Positions 6,462 through 13,142 of a stretch of 33,250 nucleotides of DNA are shown in pieces (the stretch's first letter is position 1; each line of letters starts with the position of its first letter). Both the position numbers and the translations under genes were made by a program. The notes under the pieces are model-generated. The model saw only the letters and a list, made by a program, of their open reading frames with translations. It had not been told where the DNA came from and searched no databases. Source of the DNA: Sva-07 sp041686315 (lineage in GTDB: Bacteria > Actinomycetota > Acidimicrobiia > Acidimicrobiales > Ilumatobacteraceae); NCBI GenBank assembly GCA_041686315.1, contig JAWLEC010000016.1, positions 1 to 33,250 of the forward strand, given 5' to 3'.

Positions 6462-7387
6462 ATGGAGACGGGCCGGCGGTCGTGGCCGTCGTCGACGGCG
6501 CCGACGTCGTCGAGGTCGAGCGGGCCCTCGTCGGGGTCCGGCTCGGGGTTCGCGCGCCCGCTGCCGCCACCGCGCTGCAGCAGCAACGACAGCAGCACCA
6601 GCACGATCGACACGGTGAGCATCACCACCGAGACCGAGTTGATCAGCGGCGTCACGCCGCGGCGGATCAGGCCGAACACGTAGACCGGCAGCGTGGTCGA
6701 CCCCGGCCCGGCAGCGAACTGGGTGACCACCACGTCGTCGAGCGACAGGGTCAGTGCGAGCAGTGCGCCGCCGGCCACACCCGGCGCGATGAGCGGCAGG
6801 GTGACGTGGCGGAACGTCTTCCAGCGCGTCGCGTAGAGGTCGAGCGCCGCTTCCTCGAGTTTCTCGTCCATGCCGGCGAGACGGGCGCGCACCACGACCG
6901 ACACGAAGCTGATGTTGAACGCGATGTGGCTCACCACGATCGTCGTGAAGCCCTTCGTGTACTGGACGCCGAACACCGAGTCGATGAGATCCAGTGCCTG
7001 CGAGAAGAACAGCAGCATCATCACGGCCATGGTCACGTCGGGGATGATGATCGGCAGGTAGAGCAACGCGTCGAATACCCGTTTGCCGCGGAACGTGAAG
7101 CGCTCGAGTGCCAGCGCCGCCATCGTGCCGAGCACGACCGAGATCACGGTGGAGGCGATGGCGACCCTCAGCGACACCCAGATCGCGTCCTGGATGGGCT
7201 CGTTGTCGAGGAACTCGCGGTACCAGTCGAAGGTGAAGCCGCCCCACGTGCCCACGTTGCGGTTGTCGCTGAACGAGAACACGAACAGCAACACGATGGG
7301 CGCGTAGAAGAAGACGTACACCAGCACGGCATTGCTGCCGAGCAGGAACTTGGTGAGCCCCTTGGGTTTGGCCGTGCTCTCGCTCAC
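6449..7387 (-). CDS. Polyamine ABC transporter permease (PotC-like)
   Basis: A roughly 312-residue inner-membrane permease with about six hydrophobic helices (first: NAVLVYVFFYAPIVLLFVFSF) and the EAA loop seen as EEAALDLYATRWKTFRHVTLPLIAPGVAGGALLA, where the conserved EAA-G motif contacts the ATPase. The block TFDWYREFLDNEPIQDAIWVSLRVA matches PotC/PotI. The start is uncertain: GTG 7387 gives a family-like short cytoplasmic N-terminus (VSESTAKPKGL) with GGACGAGA ahead, while GTG 7456 would add 23 residues of arginine-rich sequence and overlap the potB end. I prefer 7387. The short acidic Asp/Glu-rich tail is longer than in E. coli PotC. It forms a heterodimer with the PotB-like product. Confidence 0.88.
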   Translation of the reverse strand: MSESTAKPKGLTKFLLGSNAVLVYVFFYAPIVLLFVFSFSDNRNVGTWGGFTFDWYREFLDNEPIQDAIWVSLRVAIASTVISVVLGTMAALALERFTFRGKRVFDALLYLPIIIPDVTMAVMMLLFFSQALDLIDSVFGVQYTKGFTTIVVSHIAFNISFVSVVVRARLAGMDEKLEEAALDLYATRWKTFRHVTLPLIAPGVAGGALLALTLSLDDVVVTQFAAGPGSTTLPVYVFGLIRRGVTPLINSVSVVMLTVSIVLVLLSLLLQRGGGSGRANPEPDPDEGPLDLDDVGAVDDGHDRRPVSITGG

Positions 7388-7439
7388 GGCGTCTCGTCCA
7401 CGTCGGATGCCGGGTGCGGTGTCGCAGCCATGCCGGTCG

Positions 7440-8378
7440 TCACAACGTCCGTCCACCCTTGCGGAAGTACAGGATCGTGGCGAACAGCATGATCACGGTG
7501 AGGGTGAACGACAGCGACGCCCCCACCGGCCAGTTCCGGGCGGTGAGGAACTGGGTGACGATGTAGGAGCCCATCAGCGTGGTCTTCGCCCCGCCGAGGA
7601 TCTCGGGTGTGACGTAGGCGCCGAGGCTCGGCACGAACACCAGGATCGACCCGGCGATCACGCCGGGCATCGACAGCGGCAACAACACCCGGCGGAACGT
7701 CTGCCAGCCCGACGCGTAGAGGTCACGGCTCGCCTCCACCAGCCCCAGGTCGATCCGCTCGATCGACGCGTACAGCGGCAGGATCATGAACGGCAGGAAT
7801 CCGTAGACGAGGCCCAGCACCACGGCCGTCGGGGTGAACAGGATGCGTGTCTCGCCGAGGCCGATCGCCTCCGTCATGCGCGAGAACGGCCCGTCGGTGC
7901 CGAGCAGCACCCGCCACGCGAAGTTGCGCACGAGGAAGTTCGACCAGAACGGGATCATCACGAACACCAGCATCAGGTTGCGCACCATCGGTGTCCGCGT
8001 GGCGAGGAAGTAGGCAAAGGGATACGCCACCACCAGGCAGATCAAGGTGGTGAGGATCGCCAACCACAGCGAGCGGAACAGGATGTCGCGCACCAGCGGT
8101 TCGGTGAGCTTGCGGTACGCGTCGAGGTTCCAGCCCGACAGCTCGGTGTCCCCGAACCGGTTCCTGGTGCCGAACGAGTAGATCATCACGATCACCAGCG
8201 GCACCGCGAAGAAGATCACGAGATAGGCGTAGGCCGGGAGCGCGATCAGGAACCCGCGCCGCGACTTGGCCTTCTCGGCGGCCGCCTCGAACTCGGGCGT
8301 GGCGACGGCCGCACCACCGTCGTCGGCCACGTCGGTCGTCGACCCCGACGACGGGGGAGGTGCCTCGGTCACCGTCAC
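7440..8378 (-). CDS. Polyamine ABC transporter permease (PotB-like)
   Basis: A 312-residue permease with about six membrane helices. Recognisable parts are AYLVIFFAVPLVIVMIYSFG near the N-terminus, RNLMLVFVMIPFWSNFLVRNFAWRVLLG, and the EAA loop VEASRDLYASGWQTFRRVLLPLSMPGVIAGSILVFVPSLGAYVTPEILGG, typical of PotB/PotH. About 40 polar residues precede the first helix. The start is GTG 8378; the next upstream in-frame codons hit a TGA in the 14-bp repeat, so no longer form is possible. There is no evident Shine-Dalgarno sequence. It lies 119 bp after potA, with the 14-bp repeat array filling nearly all of the gap. Confidence 0.9.
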   Translation of the reverse strand: MTVTEAPPPSSGSTTDVADDGGAAVATPEFEAAAEKAKSRRGFLIALPAYAYLVIFFAVPLVIVMIYSFGTRNRFGDTELSGWNLDAYRKLTEPLVRDILFRSLWLAILTTLICLVVAYPFAYFLATRTPMVRNLMLVFVMIPFWSNFLVRNFAWRVLLGTDGPFSRMTEAIGLGETRILFTPTAVVLGLVYGFLPFMILPLYASIERIDLGLVEASRDLYASGWQTFRRVLLPLSMPGVIAGSILVFVPSLGAYVTPEILGGAKTTLMGSYIVTQFLTARNWPVGASLSFTLTVIMLFATILYFRKGGRTL

Positions 8379-8390
8379 GGCGTCACCATC

Positions 8391-8511
8391 CGGTCGCCAT
8401 CACTCGGTCGCCATCACTCGGCCACCATCACTCGGTCGCCATCACTCGGTCGCCATCACTCGGCCACCATCACTCGGCCACCATCACTCGGCCACCATCA
8501 CTCGGCCACCA
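8391..8511. repeat. 14-bp tandem repeat array, eight full units, between potA and potB
   Basis: Eight units of CGG(T/C)C(G/A)CCATCACT run from 8391 to 8502, with a partial ninth. Two variants alternate (CGGTCG... and CGGCCA...). On the coding strand every unit contains GTGATGG, i.e. an overlapping TGA stop and ATG start. Because 14 is not a multiple of three, every reading frame meets a stop within three units. The potA stop (8498-8500) is inside the array and potB starts 13 bp after its end. Confidence 0.92.
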
Positions 8512-9604
8512 CGGCGACGGCCCGGTCGTCCCAGGAGACGGTGACCTCGTCACCGCGCTCGTGGCGGCGTGCGTCGGGCCGGTTCTCCTCGCGCACGTCG
8601 ATCTCCATCCAGTCGATCGCCACCCGGTACACGATGGCGTTGCCGAGGTACGTGGCACCCTCGATCACCCCGTCGACGGCCGACCGGCCCGGTGGCGTCT
8701 GCGAACGTTCGGTGATCGCGGCGCGCTCCGGGCGCAGGATCACCGACACCTCGGTGCCCTTCGGCAGGCCGGAGGTCAGGGGGACGCGGGCGCCGTTGGC
8801 CAGACAGACCACGTCGTGGTCCTCCACGGCGCCGCGCAAGAGGTTGGTCTGTCCGATGAAGTCGGCCACGAACCGGTTGACCGGGCGCTCGTAGATCGCT
8901 TCGGGAGGATCCACCTGGAGCAACCGGCCCTCGTCCATCACGGCGATGCGGTCGCTCATGGTGAGCGCCTCTTCCTGGTCGTGGGTGACGAACACGAACG
9001 TGATGCCGAGGCTGCGCTGCAGATCCTTCAGTTCACCCTGCATCTGCTCACGCAACTTGAGATCGAGTGCACCGAGCGGCTCGTCGAGGAGCAGCACCTT
9101 GGGTCTGTTCACGAGCGCCCGCGCCAGGGCGATCCGCTGCTGCTGGCCACCCGACAGCTGGGTGGGTGAGCGCATCGCCATGTGGCCGAGACGCACCAGT
9201 TCGAGTGCCTCGCCGACACGTGTGCCGATCTCGCGCTTGGGCACCTTCTGCATCTTCAACCCGAACGCCACGTTGTCGAAGATGTTCAGGTGCGGAAACA
9301 GCGCGTAGTTCTGGAAGACCGTGTTCACCGGCCGCTTGTTGGGCGGCAGCGTGCCGACCTCCTGACCGAAGATCGTGAGGCTCCCCTGGGTGGGGAACTC
9401 GAGCCCGGCGATCATGCGCAGCGTGGTGGTCTTGCCACATCCCGACGGGCCGAGCATCGCGAAGAACTCGCCGTCGGCGATGTCGAGGCTGACGTCGTCG
9501 ACCGCGACGACGTCGCCGAACCGCTTGGTGATGTTGCTGATCCCCACCGCCGTGGAGGCCGTCGGCGCCGGCGCGCTCGGTTCGGTGTCGGCGAGATCGG
9601 TCAC
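8498..9604 (-). CDS. Polyamine ABC transporter ATP-binding protein (PotA-like)
   Basis: A 368-residue ABC ATPase of the PotA/CUT1-like class. Walker A GPSGCGKT is at 52-59, the Q-loop FQNY at 97-100, signature LSGGQQQR at 150-157, Walker B VLLLDEP at 170-176, with the H-loop in FVTHDQEEA. The C-terminal 110 residues form a TOBE-like regulatory domain (FIGQTNLLRGAVED...ILRPERAAI). It energises the PotB/PotC-like permease pair. It starts with GTG 9604, whose last two bases are shared with the TGA of the regulator gene (GTGA), indicating translational coupling. The C-terminal residues VVAE and the stop come from the 14-bp repeat array. Confidence 0.93.
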   Translation of the reverse strand: MTDLADTEPSAPAPTASTAVGISNITKRFGDVVAVDDVSLDIADGEFFAMLGPSGCGKTTTLRMIAGLEFPTQGSLTIFGQEVGTLPPNKRPVNTVFQNYALFPHLNIFDNVAFGLKMQKVPKREIGTRVGEALELVRLGHMAMRSPTQLSGGQQQRIALARALVNRPKVLLLDEPLGALDLKLREQMQGELKDLQRSLGITFVFVTHDQEEALTMSDRIAVMDEGRLLQVDPPEAIYERPVNRFVADFIGQTNLLRGAVEDHDVVCLANGARVPLTSGLPKGTEVSVILRPERAAITERSQTPPGRSAVDGVIEGATYLGNAIVYRVAIDWMEIDVREENRPDARRHERGDEVTVSWDDRAVAVVAE

Positions 9605-10062
9605 CGGGCCCCCCAGGTGTAGGTCTGTTTGACGAGACGAAGGTAGTTGAACAGCTCGACGTCACGGACCCCCTGCAGCGGCCGGATGTCGTCGTTGACG
9701 AATCGCAGCAGATGGTCGGCGTCAGAGCACACGATCTCGGCGAGGATGTCGAACCGGCCGGCAGCGATCACGAGATAGCTGACCTCCTCGATCTCGGCGA
9801 GGGCGTCGGCCACCTGGATCACGTCGTCGTCGACGGCGATGCCGACCATGGCGGGATAGTCGAATCCCAGCGTGGACGGATCGGTGACGGCCACCACCTG
9901 CATCGCGCCCCGGTCGATGAGCCGGTTCACCCGCTGGCGCGTGGCCGCCTGTGACAGCCCGACGCGCCTCGACAGTTCGGTGTAGGGCATGCGGCCGTCG
10001 ATCTGCAGTTCCTGCACGATGGCGCGGTCGACTCCGTCGAGCGTGACGTTCGTGTCGGTCAC
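9601..10062 (-). CDS. Lrp/AsnC family transcriptional regulator
   Basis: A 153-residue Lrp-type protein. The N-terminal winged helix-turn-helix reads LDGVDRAIVQELQIDGRMPYTELSRRVGLSQAATRQRVNRLIDRG, and the C-terminal RAM ligand-binding domain runs from about residue 65 (GFDYPAMVGIAVDDD...YLVIAAGRFDILAEIVCSD). I chose GTG 10062 because it overlaps the TGA of the aminotransferase gene as GTGA, exactly the junction seen at its other end with potA; GTG 10077 is a longer alternative. Lying inside the polyamine operon, it probably senses a polyamine, an amino acid or a pathway product and controls this locus. Ligand and operator are unproven. Confidence 0.9.
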   Translation of the reverse strand: MTDTNVTLDGVDRAIVQELQIDGRMPYTELSRRVGLSQAATRQRVNRLIDRGAMQVVAVTDPSTLGFDYPAMVGIAVDDDVIQVADALAEIEEVSYLVIAAGRFDILAEIVCSDADHLLRFVNDDIRPLQGVRDVELFNYLRLVKQTYTWGAR

Positions 10063-11480
10063 GACGGTGTCCTGCACAGCTCGGGGAGTCGTTCACTGGC
10101 TTCGGTGAGCGCCTGCCGGAGGACGTCGCCGATCACGCCGAACTCCTCCGGGCCGGCGATCAGCGGCGGCGAGAGTTGGATCACCGGTTCGCCGCGGTCG
10201 TCGGCGCGGCAGATCAGCCCCAGTTCGAAGAGCCGGTTCGAGAGCACACCGCGCAGCAGGGCATCGGCCTCCCGGGGGCTGAACAGGGCCCTGGTGTCGC
10301 GGTCCTTCACCAGTTCGATCGCGTAGAAATAGCCCGTCCCGCGCACCTCGCCGACGATCGGGATGTCGGAGAGGTCGTCGAGCACCTTGCGGAACATGGC
10401 CTCGTGATCGAGCACGTGCTGGTTGATGCCCTCGGCCTCGAACACGTCGAGACTGGCGAGCGCCACCGCACACGACAGCGGATGGCCGCCCCAGGTGATG
10501 CCGTGCAGATAGGTGTCGGCACCGGGCCCGGTGAAGGGCTCGGCGACCCGGTCGTTCACCAGCAGGGCTCCGAGTGGGGCGTAACCGGAGGTGATGCCCT
10601 TGGCGACCGTGATCATGTCGGGCCGGGCGTCGAAGCGGGCCGATCCGAACATGTGCCCGAGCCGGCCGAACGCACAGATCACCTCGTCCGACACGAACAA
10701 CACGTCGTGGCGGTCGCAGATCTCGCGCACCTGCTGGAAGTAGTCGTCGGGTGGCACGAAGCAGCCGCCGCCGTTCTGGACCGGCTCGAGGAACACGGCG
10801 GCCACGGTGTCGGGACCCTCGCGGACGATCATCCGCTCGATGTCGTCGGCGCACGACATGGTGCAGGAGCCGGCGTGCCGGCAGAGGCTGCACCGGTATT
10901 CGTTGGTGTTCGCCACCTTGAGCGCGCCGGGCACGAGCGGTTCGAACGGTGCCTTGATCGCCGGGATGCCGGTGATCGACAGCGCACCGAGCGTGGTGCC
11001 GTGGTACGCGAGATGTCGGCTGACCACTTTGTACTTGCCCGGCTTGCCCATCGCCTGCCAGTACTGGCGGGCCAGCTTCCAGGCCGATTCCACGGCGTCG
11101 GATCCGCCGGTGGTGAAGAACACACGGTTCACGTCGGGCGGGGCGTGACCCGCGAGCCGGGCCGCCAGTTCGACCGAGGCGGGGTGGGCGAACGTCCAGA
11201 TCGGGAAGTAACCGAGCGTGGCCGCCTGGGTGGCAGCTGCCTCGGCGAGTTCGGTGCGGCCGTGGCCGAGCTGGTTGGTGAAGAGCCCGGCGAGGCCGTC
11301 GAGGTAGCGGCGGCCCTGGGCGTCGAAGACGTAGCAGCCCTCGCCCCGCTCGATCACGCGCAGCTCGCGCGTCGAGGCGTCGAGGTTGGTGAAGTGTCCC
11401 CACAGGTGTTGCGCGGCGTCGCCGTGCACCGTGTGGGGAGCGTCGCTGGGCGGCTCGACCACGTGCGAATTCAACACCAC
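10059..11480 (-). CDS. Class III aminotransferase, putative putrescine/polyamine:pyruvate aminotransferase
   Basis: A 473-residue PLP enzyme of fold type I, class III. The PLP-lysine is K294 in VAKGITSGYAPLGA, with DEVICAFGR at 265-273 and the phosphate-binding TGGSDAVE at 124-131. Its N-terminal block DGLAGLFTNQLGHGRTELAEAAATQ matches the SpuC-like/putrescine aminotransferase group. With the divergent aldehyde dehydrogenase it would convert putrescine to 4-aminobutanal and then GABA. An unusual feature is a cysteine cluster at C197, C200, C206 and C210. It is the first gene of the minus-strand operon, starting with GTG GTG TTG (GTG 11480 or 11477). It ends in a GTGA overlap with the regulator gene. 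Confidence 0.87.
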   Translation of the reverse strand: MVLNSHVVEPPSDAPHTVHGDAAQHLWGHFTNLDASTRELRVIERGEGCYVFDAQGRRYLDGLAGLFTNQLGHGRTELAEAAATQAATLGYFPIWTFAHPASVELAARLAGHAPPDVNRVFFTTGGSDAVESAWKLARQYWQAMGKPGKYKVVSRHLAYHGTTLGALSITGIPAIKAPFEPLVPGALKVANTNEYRCSLCRHAGSCTMSCADDIERMIVREGPDTVAAVFLEPVQNGGGCFVPPDDYFQQVREICDRHDVLFVSDEVICAFGRLGHMFGSARFDARPDMITVAKGITSGYAPLGALLVNDRVAEPFTGPGADTYLHGITWGGHPLSCAVALASLDVFEAEGINQHVLDHEAMFRKVLDDLSDIPIVGEVRGTGYFYAIELVKDRDTRALFSPREADALLRGVLSNRLFELGLICRADDRGEPVIQLSPPLIAGPEEFGVIGDVLRQALTEASERLPELCRTPS

Positions 11481-11515
11481 ACGGCCGGGGAGTGCAACCG
11501 GATCTGTTGCCGCAG

Positions 11516-11533
11516 TGTGAACGGACGATCACA
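11516..11533. promoter_or_regulatory. Candidate operator dyad TGTGA-N8-TCACA in the divergent promoter region
   Basis: TGTGA at 11516-11520 and TCACA at 11529-11533 are inverted half-sites eight bases apart, between the aminotransferase and aldehyde dehydrogenase genes and 28 bp upstream of the TTGATC hexamer. The half-sites resemble CRP-type sites, but the spacing (8 not 6) does not fit CRP. It could be the target of the locus's own Lrp-type regulator. Confidence 0.35.
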
Positions 11534-11560
11534 TCCGTCGTGGAGTGGCTGACGGGACTC

Positions 11561-11589
11561 TTGATCGGTGGTGCGCCGCAGGGCAGTAT
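11561..11589 (+). promoter_or_regulatory. Sigma70-type promoter for the aldehyde dehydrogenase gene
   Basis: TTGATC (11561-11566), a 17-bp spacer and CAGTAT (11584-11589) lie just before ATG 11596. The 6-nt gap from the -10 box to ATG suggests a leaderless mRNA. The -35 is good; the -10 lacks the first T of TANNNT. Confidence 0.5.
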
Positions 11590-11595
11590 GGCGCC

Positions 11596-13032
11596 ATGAG
11601 CGCAAACGGACCGGGACATGCGAACTTCGTGGGCGGCGAGTGGCGGCAGGCGGTGACCGGAGCGACCGACACGGTGCTCGACCCGGCGACCGGCGACGTC
11701 CTCGGCGAGGTGCCCGCGAGCGATGCCGCCGACGTCGATGCCGCAGTCCGCGCTGCGTCCGACGCCTTCGAGTCGTGGTCGAACACGACGCCTCGCGAGC
11801 GCAGCGAGATTCTTCACAAGGTGGCCGACGTCATCACCGCCAACATCGACGAACTGTCACGCATCGAGTGCGAGAACGTCGGCAAGCCCGTCGGCATCGT
11901 CGAGTTCGAGATGGATCTCACGATGGACAACTGGCGCTTCTTCGCGTCGGCGCCGCGCTTCTTCGAGGGCAGGGCGGCGGGGGAGTACATGGAGGGCTAC
12001 ACGTCCTACGTGCGCCGTGATCCGATCGGTGTGATCGGTTCGATCGCACCGTGGAACTACCCGCTCAACATGGCCACCTGGAAGCTCGGGCCCGCCCTGG
12101 CGGCCGGCAACACGGTGGTGTTGAAGCCGTCCGAGCTCACCCCGTTCACCGTCCTGAAGCTCGCCGAACTCACCGCCGACATCCTGCCGCCCGGCGTGCT
12201 CAACGTGGTGTGCGGCGACGGCGGCACCACCGGCGTCGCGCTGTGCGAGCATCCCGGCGTGGCGATGGTGTCGCTCACGGGCAGCGTGGGCGCCGGCAAG
12301 TCGGTGGCACGCACGTCGGCGGAGACGCTCAAGCGGGTGCACCTCGAACTCGGCGGCAAGGCGCCCGTGATCGTCTTCGACGACGCCGACATCGACGCCG
12401 CCGTGGAGATGCTGAAGGCGATGGCCTACTACAACTCGGGCCAGGACTGCACCGCCCCGTGCCGGGTGCTCGCCGGCGCCAAGGTGCACGACGACTTCGT
12501 CAACCAGCTCACCGATGCCGTGGCGAGCATCGACGTCGGCGATCCGATGGCCGAGTCCACCGAGATGGGTCCGGTGATCTCGGGCGTGCATCGTGAGCGG
12601 GTTGCCGGCTACGTCGACCGTGCCGTCGAAGCCGGCGCCGAGGTCACCACGGGCGGTTCGGTGCGCAGCGGTGCCGGGTTCTTCTACGAGCCTACGGTGG
12701 TCGCGGGCGTCGATCAGGCTGCGGAGATCGTCCAGCGTGAGGTGTTCGGACCGGTGGTGACCGTGCAGTCGGTACAGGACGAGGAGACGGCGCTCGCCTG
12801 GGCCAACGACGTGGACTACGGCCTGGCGGCCAGCGTGTGGACGTCCGACGTCGGGCGGGCGATGAGGATGAGCAAGGCGTTGCAGTTCGGAACCGTCTGG
12901 GTGAACGACCACATCCCGATCGTGTCGGAGATGCCCCACGGTGGCTTCAAGCAGTCGGGCTACGGCAAGGACATGTCGATGTACGCGGTGGAGCACTACA
13001 CCGAGGTCAAGCACGTCATGATCAAGCACTGA
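11596..13032 (+). CDS. Aldehyde dehydrogenase, putative gamma-aminobutyraldehyde dehydrogenase
   Basis: A 478-residue NAD(P)-dependent aldehyde dehydrogenase. Catalytic Cys is C285 in NSGQDCTAP, the general-base Glu is E251 in LELGGKAPVIV, and the substrate Asn is in PWNYP (152-156). The blocks WNYPLNMATWKLGPALAAGNTVVLKPSELTP and GQDCTAPCRVL resemble PatD/aminobutyraldehyde and betaine-aldehyde dehydrogenases. The neighbourhood (putrescine aminotransferase and polyamine transporter on the other strand) favours oxidation of 4-aminobutanal to GABA. ATG 11596 is preferred over the in-frame ATG at 11545, as it directly follows the promoter and begins at the normal family position. It ends just before the duplicated hairpin at 13040. 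Confidence 0.88.
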   Translation: MSANGPGHANFVGGEWRQAVTGATDTVLDPATGDVLGEVPASDAADVDAAVRAASDAFESWSNTTPRERSEILHKVADVITANIDELSRIECENVGKPVGIVEFEMDLTMDNWRFFASAPRFFEGRAAGEYMEGYTSYVRRDPIGVIGSIAPWNYPLNMATWKLGPALAAGNTVVLKPSELTPFTVLKLAELTADILPPGVLNVVCGDGGTTGVALCEHPGVAMVSLTGSVGAGKSVARTSAETLKRVHLELGGKAPVIVFDDADIDAAVEMLKAMAYYNSGQDCTAPCRVLAGAKVHDDFVNQLTDAVASIDVGDPMAESTEMGPVISGVHRERVAGYVDRAVEAGAEVTTGGSVRSGAGFFYEPTVVAGVDQAAEIVQREVFGPVVTVQSVQDEETALAWANDVDYGLAASVWTSDVGRAMRMSKALQFGTVWVNDHIPIVSEMPHGGFKQSGYGKDMSMYAVEHYTEVKHVMIKH

Positions 13033-13039
13033 CCTCCAG

Positions 13040-13142
13040 CGATGAGCCAACGGCCGGACAGTGTGGCCGGTGGCTCATCGCAGGGTGGGGGCGTCTGGGG
13101 TCGATGAGCGAGCGGCCGGAGGGCGTGGCCGGTGGCTCATCG
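13040..13142. repeat. Tandem pair of related hairpins between convergent genes
   Basis: Hairpin one is 13040-13080 and hairpin two is 13102-13142, a 62-bp period. Each has 16-base arms of the type CGATGAGCCAACGGCC and GGCCGGTGGCTCATCG; one arm mismatch in the first, two in the second. The right arms of both copies are identical while the left arms have diverged. The antiporter stop (CGA TGA, read on the minus strand) is in the outer arm of the second hairpin. They probably act as a bidirectional terminator for the aldehyde dehydrogenase and antiporter genes. Confidence 0.85.

Noticed and set aside
5280..6683. Plus-strand open frame opposite the potD-like gene, passing through the 17-bp repeat
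   Set aside because: Composition is typical of an antisense shadow and the repeat-encoded part is a periodic artefact.
8391..8511. CRISPR array interpretation of the 14-bp repeats (and of the 17-bp repeats at 6274)
   Set aside because: Units are directly adjacent with no spacers and are too short; no cas genes are present.
10176..11552. Plus-strand open frame (458 codons) opposite the aminotransferase gene
   Set aside because: Shadow of the aminotransferase codon bias; no domain motif, and it would run through the divergent promoter region.
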